In this document: positions 34,841 through 46,689 of the stretch, in pieces
Position numbering within the stretch: position 1 is the stretch's first letter
How the letters are laid out: every line of letters begins with the position of its first letter
Source: Hyparrhenia diplandra
Lineage: Eukaryota > Streptophyta > Magnoliopsida > Poales > Poaceae
Assembly: GCA_015847255.1 (NCBI GenBank)
Contig: JADLZK010009202.1
Coordinates: forward strand, 1 to 64,000
DNA length: 64,000 bases
Direction: 5' to 3'
Position numbers and translations under genes: made by a program
Notes under the pieces: model-generated
What the model was told of the DNA's origin: nothing
The model's input: only the letters and a program-made list of their open reading frames with translations
Database searches by the model: none

Positions 34841-34890
34841 TATATATCTATATCTATATCTATATCTATATCTATATCTATATCTATACC
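34841..34890. repeat. (TATATC)n simple repeat at Helitron 5' end
   Basis: About eight TATATC/CTATAT units directly before and overlapping the Helitron start TCTATACC. Slippage at the Helitron terminus could have produced it. Confidence 0.85.
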
Positions 34891-35913
34891 TACTAATAAA
34901 GAGAGAAAATTTCTTGTCCACCTTTTTTGTGTTTGCCTGCCTATATGATTTCTACCCGTATACGATTCGTACGATACTACGAACGTCCGGTCAGCGAATC
35001 GATGCACCTCTCGACGACGTCTAGGACTCGCAATACCTCCTCCGTTCAAGCAATGGGCCGCGACTGGAAGCCCAACAGAAAAACACAGCCCAATTTTGCT
35101 TTCCTCGCTCAGGTTGCCCGCCATTTCCGTCGTTGTCTGCCCGTTGCCACTGGTGGAGAAGAGGCAAAGCCTTTTATATTAGTACCATATCGACAGCCGA
35201 AAGCGGAGCGCCGATGTCCGCCATATATATACGATATTGATAGGTTTTTCTGTAGTTGTAGACGATGATCCTCGCTTACGTGTCGCCCCAGCCTCCTTTC
35301 ATCTTCAAAGGTCTCACGATTTTCATAGTGGATGCTCGGGCGTTGCACAGCCCGAGCCTGGCGCACCCCAACCAAGGCTAAAAAACTTTAATATTTTTTT
35401 TGGGCTCTCCCAAAAATCTTTAATGTTCTTTGGGCGCCATTCAGTTCTAAAATAATCTTTTTGTTGAGAGGTGGAAGCTGTTGTTTCAGCCGATTGAGTA
35501 TATCGACACAAGTTATAATGGAAAATTTTCTGATCTAATAATTGTTGCCACCTTCATTCTCTTCTTTTATCTCTAACGCATTTATTCATTTTCCGATGAC
35601 ATTTGTTACAAATATTATATAAATAATACGAAAAAAAGTTCGATGATAATCGGAGATATTTTCAAGTAATCTAAGTGCTTTGATCAGATAATAATTGTTG
35701 CCACCTTCATTCTCTTCTTTTAGCTCTAACACATTTAAGGTACATTTTTTCGATCACGTATGTTACAAATATTATTGATATATATAAATGATACTAAAAT
35801 AGTTCAACAATAATCTGAGACATTTTCAAGTTATAAATCTAAGTGCTTTTAGGCATAATATAGTATAGTTTTTTTGTTTTGTTCCCGTTGCAACGCACGG
35901 ACATATTGGCTAG
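34883..35913 (+). mobile_element. non-autonomous Helitron
   Basis: Begins A/TCTATACCTACTAATAAA and ends CCCGTTGCAACGCACGG...ATTGGCTAG/T. There is a short palindromic hairpin (CCGT...ACGG) about 11 nt before the CTAG end and no target duplication. Length 1031 bp. No Rep/helicase reading frame. Internal open frames (for example 34927-35268) show no known domain. Confidence 0.8.
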
Positions 35914-35990
35914 TATTAATTAATGAGCGATAATTCTTTACCTAGGCTTTCTGGATCCCAATCACTCCTTATTATATCTATATATATATA

Positions 35991-36343
35991 AGAGTAAAGT
36001 CCATCACCAATCCCAATCACAAAGTTGTAGATCACGTCGAGACAGTATAATTTTGACATGAAGTTTATCTTCATTCGAGTTCGTATGAAAGAGCTATAAA
36101 CTATTTTTTTCATATACAGTTTTACATCATCATGTTTGGACCTAGATGAGATTCAAAACCAATTTTAGGAACCGGCGGGATGCCACAATTGGACAAATTT
36201 GAGGGCCTAAATGTATGATTTACATGTTTAGGGACCAGAATGACATATCGAACAAGTTTGAGGACCTAAATGATCAATTTGCGTGTTTAGGGGCCGGATG
36301 ACACGATCAAACAAGTTTAAGGACCGGTGATGCACTTTACTCT
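35991..36343. mobile_element. 353-bp TIR element, unclassified
   Basis: Inverted termini AGAGTAAAGTCCATCACC and GGTGATGCACTTTACTCT (one mismatch in 18). Inside are repeated phrases such as GTTTAGGGACC and GTTTGAGGACCTAAATG. Flanks are low-complexity TA repeats, so the target duplication cannot be read. No coding capacity. Confidence 0.65.
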
Positions 36344-37270
36344 ATATATCTAATATTAAAGAGTTCAAGTATTAAAAGCCAGGAACTCTCGCTCTTTATG
36401 TTTCCCTTCTTGCTTCCTTCGTGAACGTATGCAACACTAGCAGCATATGCCCATATATCAATTGAAGCAAATACGAATAACCTAGCTTCTCTTGCTTTCC
36501 CTCCGGGCGAAGCTACTCAGTCCATACGGGTGCCCAGGCACCCCAATTCCAAAAAATTCTTAGTGTTCAACATTTTTTGGCCCATTAGGCACCCACCACA
36601 GCCCAATACCAGGCACCCCCACACGTGCTTTGAAGCCCACTAAACTACTTTGGGCACCCCATCCATTCGCTTCGGCCGCCCTTTGTTTCCCTCTAATTAA
36701 TTATGTCTATGCACACATTTCATATTTTCCTTCCCTTCTAGCTTCTCTGGGTTTCTTCCGTTCACGTGATGCATGTCCTGCCCCTTCTAGGCAACAATAT
36801 TGACTTTTCACGTGATGTATATGACTTTTCCTGTCTTCAGCCCAATATTGTTCAATTCATTGGCTTCCTTCCATAAACTTCCATTGGCAATAAAATTACC
36901 AAATTCTGGTGTCACAATAGTTTCTATGTAGAACAAGTTTTCATCCAATCACAAACATTCTCTCTCCAGCATCTACCAATCACGTCTATTCATGTTTTGG
37001 TTCTCATTTAGACATAGTTTTTGGCTAAGAAACTATTTCCTCATCACTCTTTAATTAAAGTGCCATGCCATCTTTATGCTTAGTTTACACCACAATTAAT
37101 GAAGATAGAAACCATCTAGTTTCACAGTTGAGACTTGAGAGTGCTCTAATTACCTAGGAGTATCATTATGTTTAGTGCCTCTTCATCGTAGGCACGATCT
37201 CGGTGGTGCTGATGGGGCATAGCTCGTCATGCTTGTCCGAACGTGCTAAATTGAGACTGCGCCAAACCCG
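36344..37270. other. intergenic, no gene recognised
   Basis: Moderately AT-rich. TCTAATATTAAAGAG at about 36349 recalls a Helitron 5' end, but no matching 3' terminus can be assigned safely. No coding signal seen. Confidence 0.35.
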
Positions 37271-37812
37271 ATGGTGTTGGAGGTAGAGCTTGATGCTCAT
37301 TCATGCCTCCAAGTTTTACGGGCCATCAACACATCCACATACACTTCACCTCATCATGTAAACAACGCGCCACTGGTGAATGCCTCGAATGATGACGATG
37401 GTGGTCCGAATACGTCGCCAAGATCAACTTCACCTTCGATTCTGGAGAGTTTGGAGGAGCGGCTCTGCCTTCCTTTGCAGACACCCCTCATTCGTGGGCC
37501 ACCAAGGCTGCGCATGCTGCCCAAGGCAGACTCCACTAGGCAAGCTCAGTGCGTACTCATGCAGAAGCTAGGAGTGGTGTCACCCTCGCCCAGTGTAGAC
37601 TACAAGCGGCATGCAAGTACAAGACCACCTTCGGGGCCCCTTTGTTACCCAACAAAGAAGGCTAGAGGCACTGGACCGCTTGTTGTTTGGAGGCAAATTC
37701 GATCTGGTGGCCCTGAACCTGGCGGTGGATAATCCCGGCGAGCAGGATCCTATGGCGTGGATGGGCCTGCGGGGCTTGTCCACAGCCCCACAGGTTTTCC
37801 TTTTTTTTATCT
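37271..37812 (+). pseudogene. LINE ORF1-like C-terminal tail (copy A)
   Basis: Reads ERLCLPLQTPLIRGPPRLR ... STRQAQCVLMQKLGV, then after a frame shift RLEALDRLLFGGKFDLVALN. The same order of motifs ends the ORF of the retroposon at 43535-45878 (ICLPLETPLLERPQLRR, ATRQAQVVLLRKLGI, RLQILVNGRFDLTTMDLN), so it is the C-terminal part of that family's ORF1. The N-terminal and zinc-knuckle parts are missing. It is also present in copy B (55950-56345); copy A lacks about 42 nt present there. Confidence 0.65.
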
Positions 37813-39409
37813 GATTTGAGGCATGCATTTCAACCACCTCGGAAAAGATTTATTTATCATGACCTTCTGATCAAGGCGGTTGTGATGCCCGGCCCACCTC
37901 GGTTAATCCATTCTGGCCGCCTGCGGAAAAGTTTTACATAGTAGTGGAAGCCTTCTTCTCTTCCTCCTTTCATTATATGGTTTTGGCTATGCATCTATAG
38001 ATCTGTAAGTGCTGCAAGTTGTCGTGTGGTGATGTTGTCTTTGCTTGGTTCATTAATTTCTATGTAAGATCCTTGTATGCTTGATAACATAAACAAATGA
38101 ACAGTGCAAGGTATATATTGTCGTCGTAGCTACCCACTTTAACAATATATATCTGTTTTTTTATGTGGTATAAATATAAACATACCAGATTAGAGTTTCA
38201 AACATTATTGTTCTGTATATATGCGATGCGTGTGCACAGCAGGGTGCCCGAGACTAGTTTGTCCTAATTTTTTATGTAATATTTTAATTCTATACAAGTT
38301 TTTTCTAGGCTAGACCGGGTGAGCACTCGAAAACCCAGAGGGGGAGTCACGTGCCTTTTCCAAGGCCGGAACGGAAGTAGGACCGTGGGCTACAGATAGC
38401 ACTGCCGCATCGCCCGGGCGCCGACGGCAACCGAAACCTGCCGACCACCGGAGAGCAAAATGCGGCGCGGCGGCCCAGGAATGGCAACCGCCGGATCGAC
38501 GCGGCCGTCGACCGCCGTCGCCATGGGCTACGCCCGACGCGACGTTAGGTCCGCTCGCCGGTGGTCTCGTCAAGGTAATTTTCGATTAGGTCACTCTCCT
38601 TTGCCCCCGCAGCAAAGCGCGTCGGTCTATGGCGGCATTTTAGGGTTTGGATTTCCTGTTTCTCTGCAGATCGATTGGGGGTTCGAAATCCGCGTTTTTT
38701 TTTTTTTTGGTGCCGTGAACAGCCGGTTGCAAGGCGTTCATTTCTTGTGTTTGTGACAATCGGTGCATCAATTCGAGTTGTGAATGAATGAATATGCACT
38801 AGCTGATTGATCAATTGTGGGTTTTTTTTCTCGATATGGCTGTAGTTGTGCGGGGCCCTAGCCGCGGTGGCGTGTGGCACCTCTTGGAGGAAAAACTCCT
38901 ACCAGATTGTGCAAAACAGGCTCTTCGAGATCGAGGAAGAGAAGAAGGAGAAGGAGGAGGCTGCGCAGGTGCAGCTGGAGTTTCAGACAACAGCGGGATG
39001 GCCATCAAGTGGACGATGAGCCTCCTCGGGTTGGGTGATTCCTCTTCTTTTTTGCTTGTCTCTCTCGAATTCTCGATTTCTCATTTCAGAATGATATGTC
39101 GAATATGGATCGCTTGTTATTACTGCTCATCCTAAACCCTAATGCCCAATATGCATAGAAGTCACTCAAACTTGTTAGGACATGCCACTTAGTTCGGCAA
39201 ACTTTAAAATGCATTTTTGAGTCCCAAAACTTTAGTGGTGGACGGCAGGTCTATGCTAGCTACGTGGTCATTTCTAGCTGATGTTGCGGACCAGTGTGGC
39301 ATATTTTTTTTTTATATAAATTAAGCACTCATCTTTCCTCTTCTCTCACGGATAGATCCTCTCTTCTCCTTGCTTGGCGATTGCGCAGCCCTAGATGCTG
39401 AGGGGGTGT

Positions 39410-39481
39410 TTGGATTGGAGGGACTAAAATTAGTCACCCCTATTTTAATCGGTTTTAGTCATCTAAACTCCAAACTAGTGG
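39410..39481. mobile_element. MITE terminal fragment at a copy A/B breakpoint
   Basis: GGGGGTGTTTGGATTGGAGG and ACTAAAATTAGTC recall one end of a common grass MITE (GGGTGTTTGG...GGGACTAAA). It lies exactly where copy A stops matching copy B (B unique 59949-61367). Confidence 0.45.
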
Positions 39482-41310
39482 GATGTGGTGGCCAAGCTGC
39501 CTGGGCTGCTGTGTTGTTCTTGTTTCTTCGAGTCTCCAGTGCGGATTGCTTCATGGGATCCGGTGGTTATACGTGTGCAATAATTGTGTTTAGACGGTGT
39601 CAACCTTCCATTGAGGGTGCCTCCAAAATAAACAGTCCAAGTCTATTTTAGATAGAGAATAATCAAATGAGGAGAGATGTAAATGACTTGTTTTTAAGTG
39701 ATAGGTATGTCGAGTGAGTTATTGTTATGAGCTGGTTAGGTTGCACCCCAAGGACGAGTTGCTTGTCTAGGAGCTGTGTAGTGTTAGATGCGTACGTTGT
39801 CATGTGTGGCAAGATAATCTGTAGAGCAAGGAAGGAAAGAAAGAATCAAACATAAAACACTTCCCTCTTGCTCTGCCGTGAGGCAAGGCCCCTTATCCGC
39901 CCTCTATCTCCCTCTCATTCCGAAGTTGCCACCATAACAAGCCGCCACTCGCTGCATTTGCGGATCCTATTGCCAAGGTGCTGGCTGACCTCACCTAGTA
40001 GATGACATCTCCTTGGGTGTGACTAGGCCCCGAGTCCATATCATTGGTGACCATCACCACCACGATATCGGTGTTACCTTGTGGCTGGTCGGGCTATGGG
40101 ACGACAATCTTCCCCATGACAGAATCAAAGATGAAGGAGATTGCACGGGAGCAGTGGGTAAAAAGAGTGCCCGCTAGGTGTCATTGGCGGTGGGGTTGCA
40201 CGCTATTACTCCACGACCACCTAGTGTTTCGGCAGGTGTTGGAGATGCAAGATCTCTAGCTGATTCAGCCCCATAACCTTTTGTAGCTCCTGCAAGTTGT
40301 GCATCACCGCGCGGAGGACCTTGATTTCATCCGCCGCATCCGGGATCTAGAGCATGCCGTTCTCCCCGCGGATGGCGAGCATGCTGATTCCGTGGGCGGC
40401 GAACTTCGAAGTTTGTAGTGGTGGCGCATCCCTCCTCTCCACTCAGACTTTGGAAGCTCTCCTCTCTTCCCTATACGGCGTGGACTGTAGGCATCCGGTG
40501 AGGAGAAGGCATGGGATCAAGGGTAGGTGTGCATCGCGTCGTAAGCGCCACCACATTCTGCCATCGTATGCCGCGGGCGCCTCTGGCTGGCCTTTGTTGT
40601 GGCATGGCCACCGTGCTGCCTTTCGGTGATGCACATGCAGACTACGCACACAGGCAGATCTCCATTTTCCGCGGCAAGATGTGTGGCTGCAGGTGTTGTG
40701 CCTAGCTCATCCCTTCTGATGGGGCTAGGGCTTGGCTCGTGGCTTGGGCTGGATGTGGTGGTCAAGCTGTGTGGGACCATGTGTAGACTGGTCCATGAGA
40801 TCCACGTGGTTACACTTATACTTGTGCAACTATTGTGTTCAAATGGTGTCCACCTTCCATTGAGGAGGCGACAAACATAAAGATTCCAAATCCACTTCAT
40901 GTCGAGAATAATAAAATTAGGCGAGATGTAAAAGGCTAGATTTTATAGTGTTAGGTTTGTCGAATTGAGTTATTTTTATGAGCTGGTTAGCTTGCACCTC
41001 GAGGACAAGCTGCTTGTCCCGCAGAGGTGTAGTCTTAGAGGTGTATGTTGTCATGTGGGGCAAGAGATTCAGCATAGAAGGAAAGCACAACAAATTAGGA
41101 AAGTGGCTTATTGGCACCAAACTGAGGGTTGGGCGCACCATTAGCAGATGGACATTTAGAAGCTTAGCAAGAGTGATTGAAAGAGAATTAAGGGGTGATT
41201 GGGTTGCCATGAGAATAAGCCAGCAGGAATTGGAAGTTAAATCCTTGCTCGCCCCTGGCCAGCCCCATCTCCCTCTCAACCCTATCCACCACTATAACAC
41301 CTCACAGGAC
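39482..41310. mobile_element. LTR-like direct repeats around a non-coding core
   Basis: 39482-39940 is repeated in direct orientation at 40752-41310. Shared phrases include GATGTGGTGGCCAAG, GTGTCCACCTTCCATTGAGG, TATGAGCTGGTTAG, TTGTCATGTGTGGCAAGA and CTCCCTCTCAACCC. Both repeats end ...ATAACA. The 0.8-kb core has no open gene; a minus-strand DEIKVL-x-MHNLxELQK-like stretch is only suggestive. This fits a small LTR (TRIM-like) element with unresolved outer ends. Related copies lie at 61368-62870 and partly at 60690-60945. Confidence 0.45.
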
Positions 41311-41327
41311 ATCTGTGTATTTCCATG

Positions 41328-41895
41328 TTAAAAGGAAGTTCTTACAACCATTTTGCAAACTGTGCATTTAAGGATGTGCAGACTTAAAGGGTTGGTAGCT
41401 TAATTGAGGAGAAACAAACATGCCGTACTGTGGCTCTATGTTTTCTCTACCAATATTTTAAAAATCTCGGTGGTCAACGATAAACGGGAATATCGGGTAT
41501 ATCGGAAATTTATCGGCGATAGAAATAAAATTTCAGACAAAATTTACACAAAAATAACTCATTTCATTCAGGAAAACACATAGATCATTTCTAAACCATT
41601 TAACACAAAAAACTAAATAAAACATATTATCAATTGCGTATTCAATGAGCAAGACAACGACACGGCTGTAGCGCCAGCGAGGGTGTTCTGGCGGTGGCAA
41701 CTTAAAACTAGAAGAGAAGAGAAGAGGAGAGAAAATGAAGCATGGATTAATTGGGTGAGCTTTGGGGTCTATTTGTGTGGACAGATCTAAAATTTCAAAA
41801 ATTTCGGACCCGACCGGTAAATAGGAAATTTCGGATTTTCCGGGCCGAGATTTTTTTCACAGCTGTGGCTAGAATGACAAAGCAAACTGTCCATT
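41328..41895. mobile_element. copy A-specific block with 18-bp direct repeats
   Basis: Absent from copy B at the matching site (about 62896). Bounded by GCAAACTGTGCATTTAAG (about 41356) and GCAAACTGTCCATTTAAG (about 41881). The interior contains mirrored AAATTTCGG/CCGAAATTT-type motifs. It could be an insertion in A or a deletion in B. Confidence 0.4.
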
Positions 41896-43040
41896 TAAGT
41901 AAAATATACTATCATCCTTGCACACAGTCCTAAGTGCTGCAAGCAACCTGCTTCACCTATTCTCCACTGCAGGGCTTCTATTATGTTTTATATCTAACTG
42001 AGATTGTGCCAAATTTTGTTTGACGAACTCTTCTGTTGTTTATCTCTTTCCAAGTGCACAAAATTAATCATCATTGTATCAATATGGTTGGTGGGTAGTA
42101 GTTCTGAAAGAACTGATTTCACCACCAAATAACTTTGAGTTGGTATCATTTTTTGTTTTGAGCTAACAATCTTAATTCTATATGTGTCCATGAACATTTA
42201 AATGCCTAAGTATGCAAACGTGAACCAGTGCAAATGAAAAGTTTTATATTATGCTAAAGTAAATATAGTGATCATTTGTGTTTGTACAATAATCTATCGT
42301 GGATATCACTATGACATTTGGTATTACTATGTTTTCAGGGCCATTAAGTACGGTACACTACAATGATGATGCCAAAGTTGATAGTGGCCCAATGCAGCAA
42401 ACTGAAAGTTAACCAACTGTAAAAGTTGATCAGTCTGTTGTTTCCTCTAACTAAAGACGACCTTTGGGTGATTATTCATTAATTTTTCATTATGGTTTCC
42501 GTTGTCATCCATTTGAAAAATGCTTAGGCATGTTGTGGAATTCTCAAATAGGATGATATATTTTTCAACATAGGAAGAATGCAGAAAGCTAATAATACGA
42601 CATTTTTCTTTAAGCAGAAACTGAGTCATAATATATGATTATGATATATGTGTTATCTATTTGATGATGCATATGCATGTTGTGAAATTGCTAGTGGGCT
42701 CAATTCAATATGTTTTGCACATTTGTAGCACCAAGAACCAGCAGCAGACGAGGAAGTGGAAGACCCTCTGTTCACTGAACCACAAGATACCATATCAGTT
42801 TCAAAGGTACCTAATGAGATACTAGGAGAGACAAAGTCAGCAGATGGGGAAGTGGAAGACCCTATGTTCATTGAGCCACCTGCTCGTGAAGCTGCATTGA
42901 CACTTAATGCAGCTAGGACTGGCCTAAGGCAACCCTCCTATGGATGGCTTAGTGAGTCAGAAAATGATGAAGCGGAACAACCTACTGGTAAAAAACATGA
43001 GATGCATGTTCCAAGTCCAGGAGAGCGCGCCCAGTAGATG

Positions 43041-43518
43041 GTATGTGCACCCTATTACTATGCTATTGTTGCTTAAAAAAAATTAAATAGTCAACCATCT
43101 TGAATTTATTAACACTGACTTCGATCCAAAGATGGTTACTATGCCTTATGATCTCCTTAGTTATGAACTATGCATGCCCTTGACACCATGAAAATGATGC
43201 TGGCCATATATCACATAGCAAGGCAGGCATGCACTATATATTGAAGCGTCCTTGTAATCAATAATCTATTAAGCTACAAGATAGTCAATGGTGTTATTCT
43301 GTGGAAATGAACTTGCTGGTATACGTTCTGGAAGATGCTGCTGCAGTGGTTGATAATGTTAAAATATTAGGTAGAGAAAAAAAAATACTAGTGTTACCAT
43401 TGAGCAAAGTAGAGTATCATGGTTTTTGATCAATGATATAGCAGTGCAGGACATATTGAGGGGTTTTAAAATTAAACCCTACGTCCCTACTGGGGACATG
43501 ACATCAGAGCCTTACATT
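43041..43518. other. AT-rich sequence, probable WIYLD-gene intron
   Basis: No coding signal. It lies between the last clear WIYLD exon of copy A and the retroposon insertion point. Confidence 0.35.
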
Positions 43519-43534
43519 GAATTGAATGTAAAAA

Positions 43535-45878
43535 TACTTCTCTTGAGGGAACAGAAGATGAAGCCGTTGAAGCCCCCGACCCGTCCCCTTTCCTGGGCGA
43601 TGGCGGCGGCTTCCAACCACCCTCCCCGCTGATCTCCCTCCACAGCCAACCTCCATCCAATCCAGCACCAGATCCGTCTTCCCCACCCTCTGATCTACCT
43701 TTCCATGGGTTTTCCTCGGGAAATCGGCTTCCTGCCCGCCGGAGGTTGCTCCAGCCCCACCGCCCTTGGTGGCCTCGTCGGCGATGGCCTCTCTCCGCCG
43801 GGCGTCGTCCCTACTACCAGCACCGGCCTATGCTACACGCGCTGAGTCCTTGGCTGCCACCCGTCGTGGCCGTCGTCGCCGTCATTCGTCCCCTCGGCCA
43901 CCACCCACGGTGTGCCTCACGGAGACTCCGCTGGCGTCCATGGGCGCAGGCCCCCGCCGTCGTCCGCCCTCGCCCAAGGGGCAACGCATGCCATCGCTGC
44001 GGACGCGGCCAGCCCGGCTGCAGCCTCGGCGGCCCTCGCCAGAGGTCCGCCGCCGAGCCGCTGGTCTTCCCCACAGCTACGCCTTTGCCGATGGCGGCGG
44101 AGGAGTTGGTCTTCGCCGAGGTCGCTCCAGACGGCGCGGCGGAGGAGGGGAGATCTCCAGCCCCGACGCTTGCCTCGTCGCCCGTCCGCCCCCGCCTCAA
44201 GCCCGTCTCCCACCTTGTCGCCGATGCGCGCCCTTCCACCCGGTGGGCGCCGATGGGGCGTTCAAAGCACCCGCCGGTGGGCGGATGACGATGGCGATGC
44301 GCCCGGTGATGAGCGGCCCTCGTACCTCGACGTCGCCCATCGCCGGCCGATGCCTTCTTCGGTGCCCAGCAGCCGCCGCCCGGCCCAGCTGGGTCTCCGT
44401 GCCATGGCGGGGGCGGCTATCCGGCGGCGTGGATCTGGAGAAGACAACGGAAGCACAACCGTCCCGCGCCCTTATTTGGTGTGTGGCATCCCTGTCCGAC
44501 CGGTCGATGGTCGCGTGTCCACGCGGCACATGCGCCTCGGACGTCGAGGGAGGATTTCGGCTCCCAACGCCGATGGGTGGCGCTGATATCCTTCCTCGTC
44601 AGGCGGGGCGACTATGGTCCAACGACCGGCTACCCGGATGATCCCCGAGGCGCTTCGGGACAAGTGTCTCAATTGCCTGTCCTGACTCGCACCGCGTGGC
44701 AACTTGCCGGCTACCTCGGCGTTGCCTGCGTTGCCACGGCCTCCGCCACATTGCTAGGGACTGCAGTTTGTCCGGGGTTGTGGCTCGGTCCTCGGCGAGA
44801 GGGCCGTTCGGACACAGCGACGGCCGGCGGAGGCCGCCCGCCATCGCTTGCTGTTGGTGGCTCGCCATGCGCCTCTCGGTCTTCTCTCGCGGTGCCCACG
44901 CCGGGTGCCATGGAGGGCACTGGCACTTCTCGGCGACGTCGACATCGCAGGCAACGGCGGCGCGACGTCGACACACGCCACGCAGGATGCCTCTTTGGAG
45001 GTGCTGAGGGACCGCATCGACGGCGCGTCGACCTTGGCTGCAGAGGTTGCTTGCCCCTCGGTGCAGGACCCTCTGGCGGTTGAGTTGCGGGCGTGCGTGG
45101 GGCCTCCCATGTGGATTGACCCCATGTTGGAGGAGCTCCCTGCGTTGTTCGTTGTGAGGCCCGCTTCGGGTGCTTCATCAACCGGACTCGCTGCCGAGGT
45201 CTCCTCCGAGCCGTTGCCTTCTTTGTGTCTAGCTGTTGGACATGTTGGACCGGATGGGGCGGAGGATCAATCAGTGCTTCAGGAGGTGTTGGAGGTTCAA
45301 CCGGCTGCACATGTGACTCCTCCAATCGTTGGCAACTCAGGTGTCCTGACGCCTGCCGGTGCTGTGACTGCCGCTGCTACCGTACACGAGGAGTCTGCCT
45401 ACGATGCTACAGTTCAGGTGGACTTAGAGGCGTCGATTTGCCTACCGTTGGAGACACCTCTTCTCGAGAGGCCACAGTTGCGCCGCTCTAGGATGCCGGT
45501 GCCCGCCGACTCGCTGCGGCGTAGCAAACGCATTGCTGCCACGCCGCGGGCGGCGGACGCCACCAGGCAGGCCCAGGTCGTGCTATTGAGGAAGCTTGGC
45601 ATTCAAGTCGAGGATGAGTTGATGGCCGAGGGCCAACTCAAGGCCGCCTTCCGGGACACGTCGACTTGGTCCGAACAGAAGAAGGAGCGTCTCCAGATTC
45701 TAGTGAACGGACGTTTCGACCTAACAACCATGGATCTGAACCTAGAAGGGTTGGAAAACGAGGTGTAGGGCCTCGGTAACCGTGTGTTGCCGCCCCTCGT
45801 TTATCTGTATTCAAAAATTCTCTCGCTTAATGAAAAACGCGCCTTGGGCGTGGTCTCAAAAAAAAAAAAAAAAAAAAA
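43535..45878 (+). mobile_element. ORF1-only LINE-like retroposon, complete insertion
   Basis: A 2344-bp unit ending in about 21 A residues (45858-45878), flanked by an exact 16-bp target duplication GAATTGAATGTAAAAA (43519-43534 and 45879-45894). Long target duplication plus poly-A is the signature of L1-type target-primed insertion. The whole unit is GC-rich and carries one gag-like ORF1 but no reverse transcriptase between its stop (45768) and the poly-A. It was therefore mobilised in trans. It sits in a probable intron of the copy A WIYLD relic. Confidence 0.85.
43580..45768 (+). pseudogene. LINE ORF1 (zinc-knuckle) of the retroposon
   Basis: The frame is disrupted. A Pro/Ala/Arg-rich N-terminal part runs through overlapping frames at 43746-44590. 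Then come two retroviral-type zinc knuckles: IPEALRDKCLNCLS (about 44640-44687), a 1-nt slip, SHRVATC, then RCLRCHGLRHIARDC (about 44724-44765, C-x2-C-x4-H-x4-C). A long open frame to 45768 ends with RRSKRIAATPRAADATRQA, VVLLRKLGI and RLQILVNGRFDLTTMDLN. This order is typical of grass LINE ORF1 genes (DGW motif, paired knuckles, Arg-rich RRS-R motif, C-terminal helix). The knuckle region binds nucleic acid. At least one frameshift lies between the knuckles. Confidence 0.7.
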
Positions 45879-45894
45879 GAATTGAATGTAAAAA

Positions 45895-46689
45895 GGAAGA
45901 GAAAGAGCAGTACACACATAATCTACAAGGACGGGAGAGCAGTGAGACAGAAGTGGTTGGACATCGTGCCAGGCTGTGAGCTAGCCTCTTGAATTCTTGC
46001 TACGTTTTTTTTTCATCGTTATGTTTCATCAGTTTTGAATATAATATGCTCCTCGCTAGCGATTTGGATTGCCGTTGGACACAACCTTATTGCTAAATCC
46101 TGATCAATATACTAGATCAGGATTGCCATCTGTTCTATGTTAATCTAAACCGTTTTGCTTGTTGTAATTACTAATCCTTGTTTATGATTTTGACAGGGTA
46201 GCTGATACCAAACCTGGCAAGGTCCATGATGCTCCAGTAAGATGAAGAAGTCAAATGCTGTGTTTTTGGTGTCGCGGAAACAAAAAAGTGACAGTCTAGC
46301 AGAAGTATCTGACAACATAGAATTTGTGCTTGATGAGTGTTAAGTAACAATATGGAACCTGTGTAAGCGGAGCATGTTCCGCTAGTTTAAATAATAGCCA
46401 ACTTTGGTTGAAGCAATCTGCAGTGACATAATTTTAGAAGCTGAGAATAAGAGGTTAACTTTGATTGAAGTAGACATAACCTTAAAAGGTGATACAATAT
46501 TTAATCCAATAATCTAGGCGTTCAAATGCTTATGCTTCGTGGAAAAAGTGTTGGTAAGAGAACGATTACAGTGCTGGCGACATAATCTCTCACTGCATTC
46601 GTTTTTTTATCTGTCAGTGCAATGCATTCATTTTCTGTTCTGGGATTCGAACACTACATTATTAATCTGTCAGTGCGAAAACGAAAAAG
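45895..46689. other. AT-rich, possible terminal exon of WIYLD relic
   Basis: After TTTTGACAG a short frame VADTKPGKVHDAPVR ends with TGA at about 46245. It could be the last exon of the copy A WIYLD gene, pushed downstream by the retroposon. Otherwise nothing recognised. Confidence 0.25.

Larger units (their letters stand above)
38443..43037 (+). pseudogene. WIYLD-domain gene relic (copy A)
   Basis: Exon 1 (about 38443-38573): NGNRRIDAAVD then, after an indel, MGYARRDVRS. Exon 2 (about 38846-39040): pieces of NSYQIVQNRLFEIEEEKK. Exon about 42340-42411: PLSTVHYNDDAKVDSG. Exon about 42730-43037: HQEPAADEEVEDPLF ... PSYGWLSESENDE. The RIDAA-x-GY-x-V-x-LxKVYGG-x-W-x-LEENSY pattern, clearer in copy B, matches the plant WIYLD domain found at the N-terminus of SUVR-type proteins and in small WIYLD-only proteins. 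Exon 1 is frame-broken and exon 2 has compensating and then terminal indels. A last exon may lie at 46198-46245, beyond the retroposon. Confidence 0.6.
37455..43040 (+). repeat. segmental duplication, copy A
   Basis: Direct-orientation homology with 55950-64000. Aligned blocks: 37455-38149, 38150-38255, 38256-39410, 39482-41327 and 41896-42950. Identity is high (many stretches over 90% by eye). It carries an ORF1 tail, a WIYLD-gene relic and an LTR-like repeat. Copy A lacks the insertions found in copy B at 56674, 57895, 58085 and 60944, and has its own extra block at 41328-41895. Confidence 0.85.

Noticed and set aside
34841..34890. CRISPR-like or regulatory repeat array
   Set aside because: Simple (TATATC)n microsatellite without spacers; no CRISPR array exists in the window.
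36349..38256. Possible larger Helitron (TCTAATATTAAAGAG ... GACTAG/T)
   Set aside because: The 3' end lacks the hairpin and conserved terminus of the other three, and homology to copy B starts in the middle; not supported.
44711..45325. 204-codon minus-strand frame in the retroposon
   Set aside because: Antisense to the ORF1 zinc-knuckle and C-terminal coding; GC-rich composition keeps several frames open.
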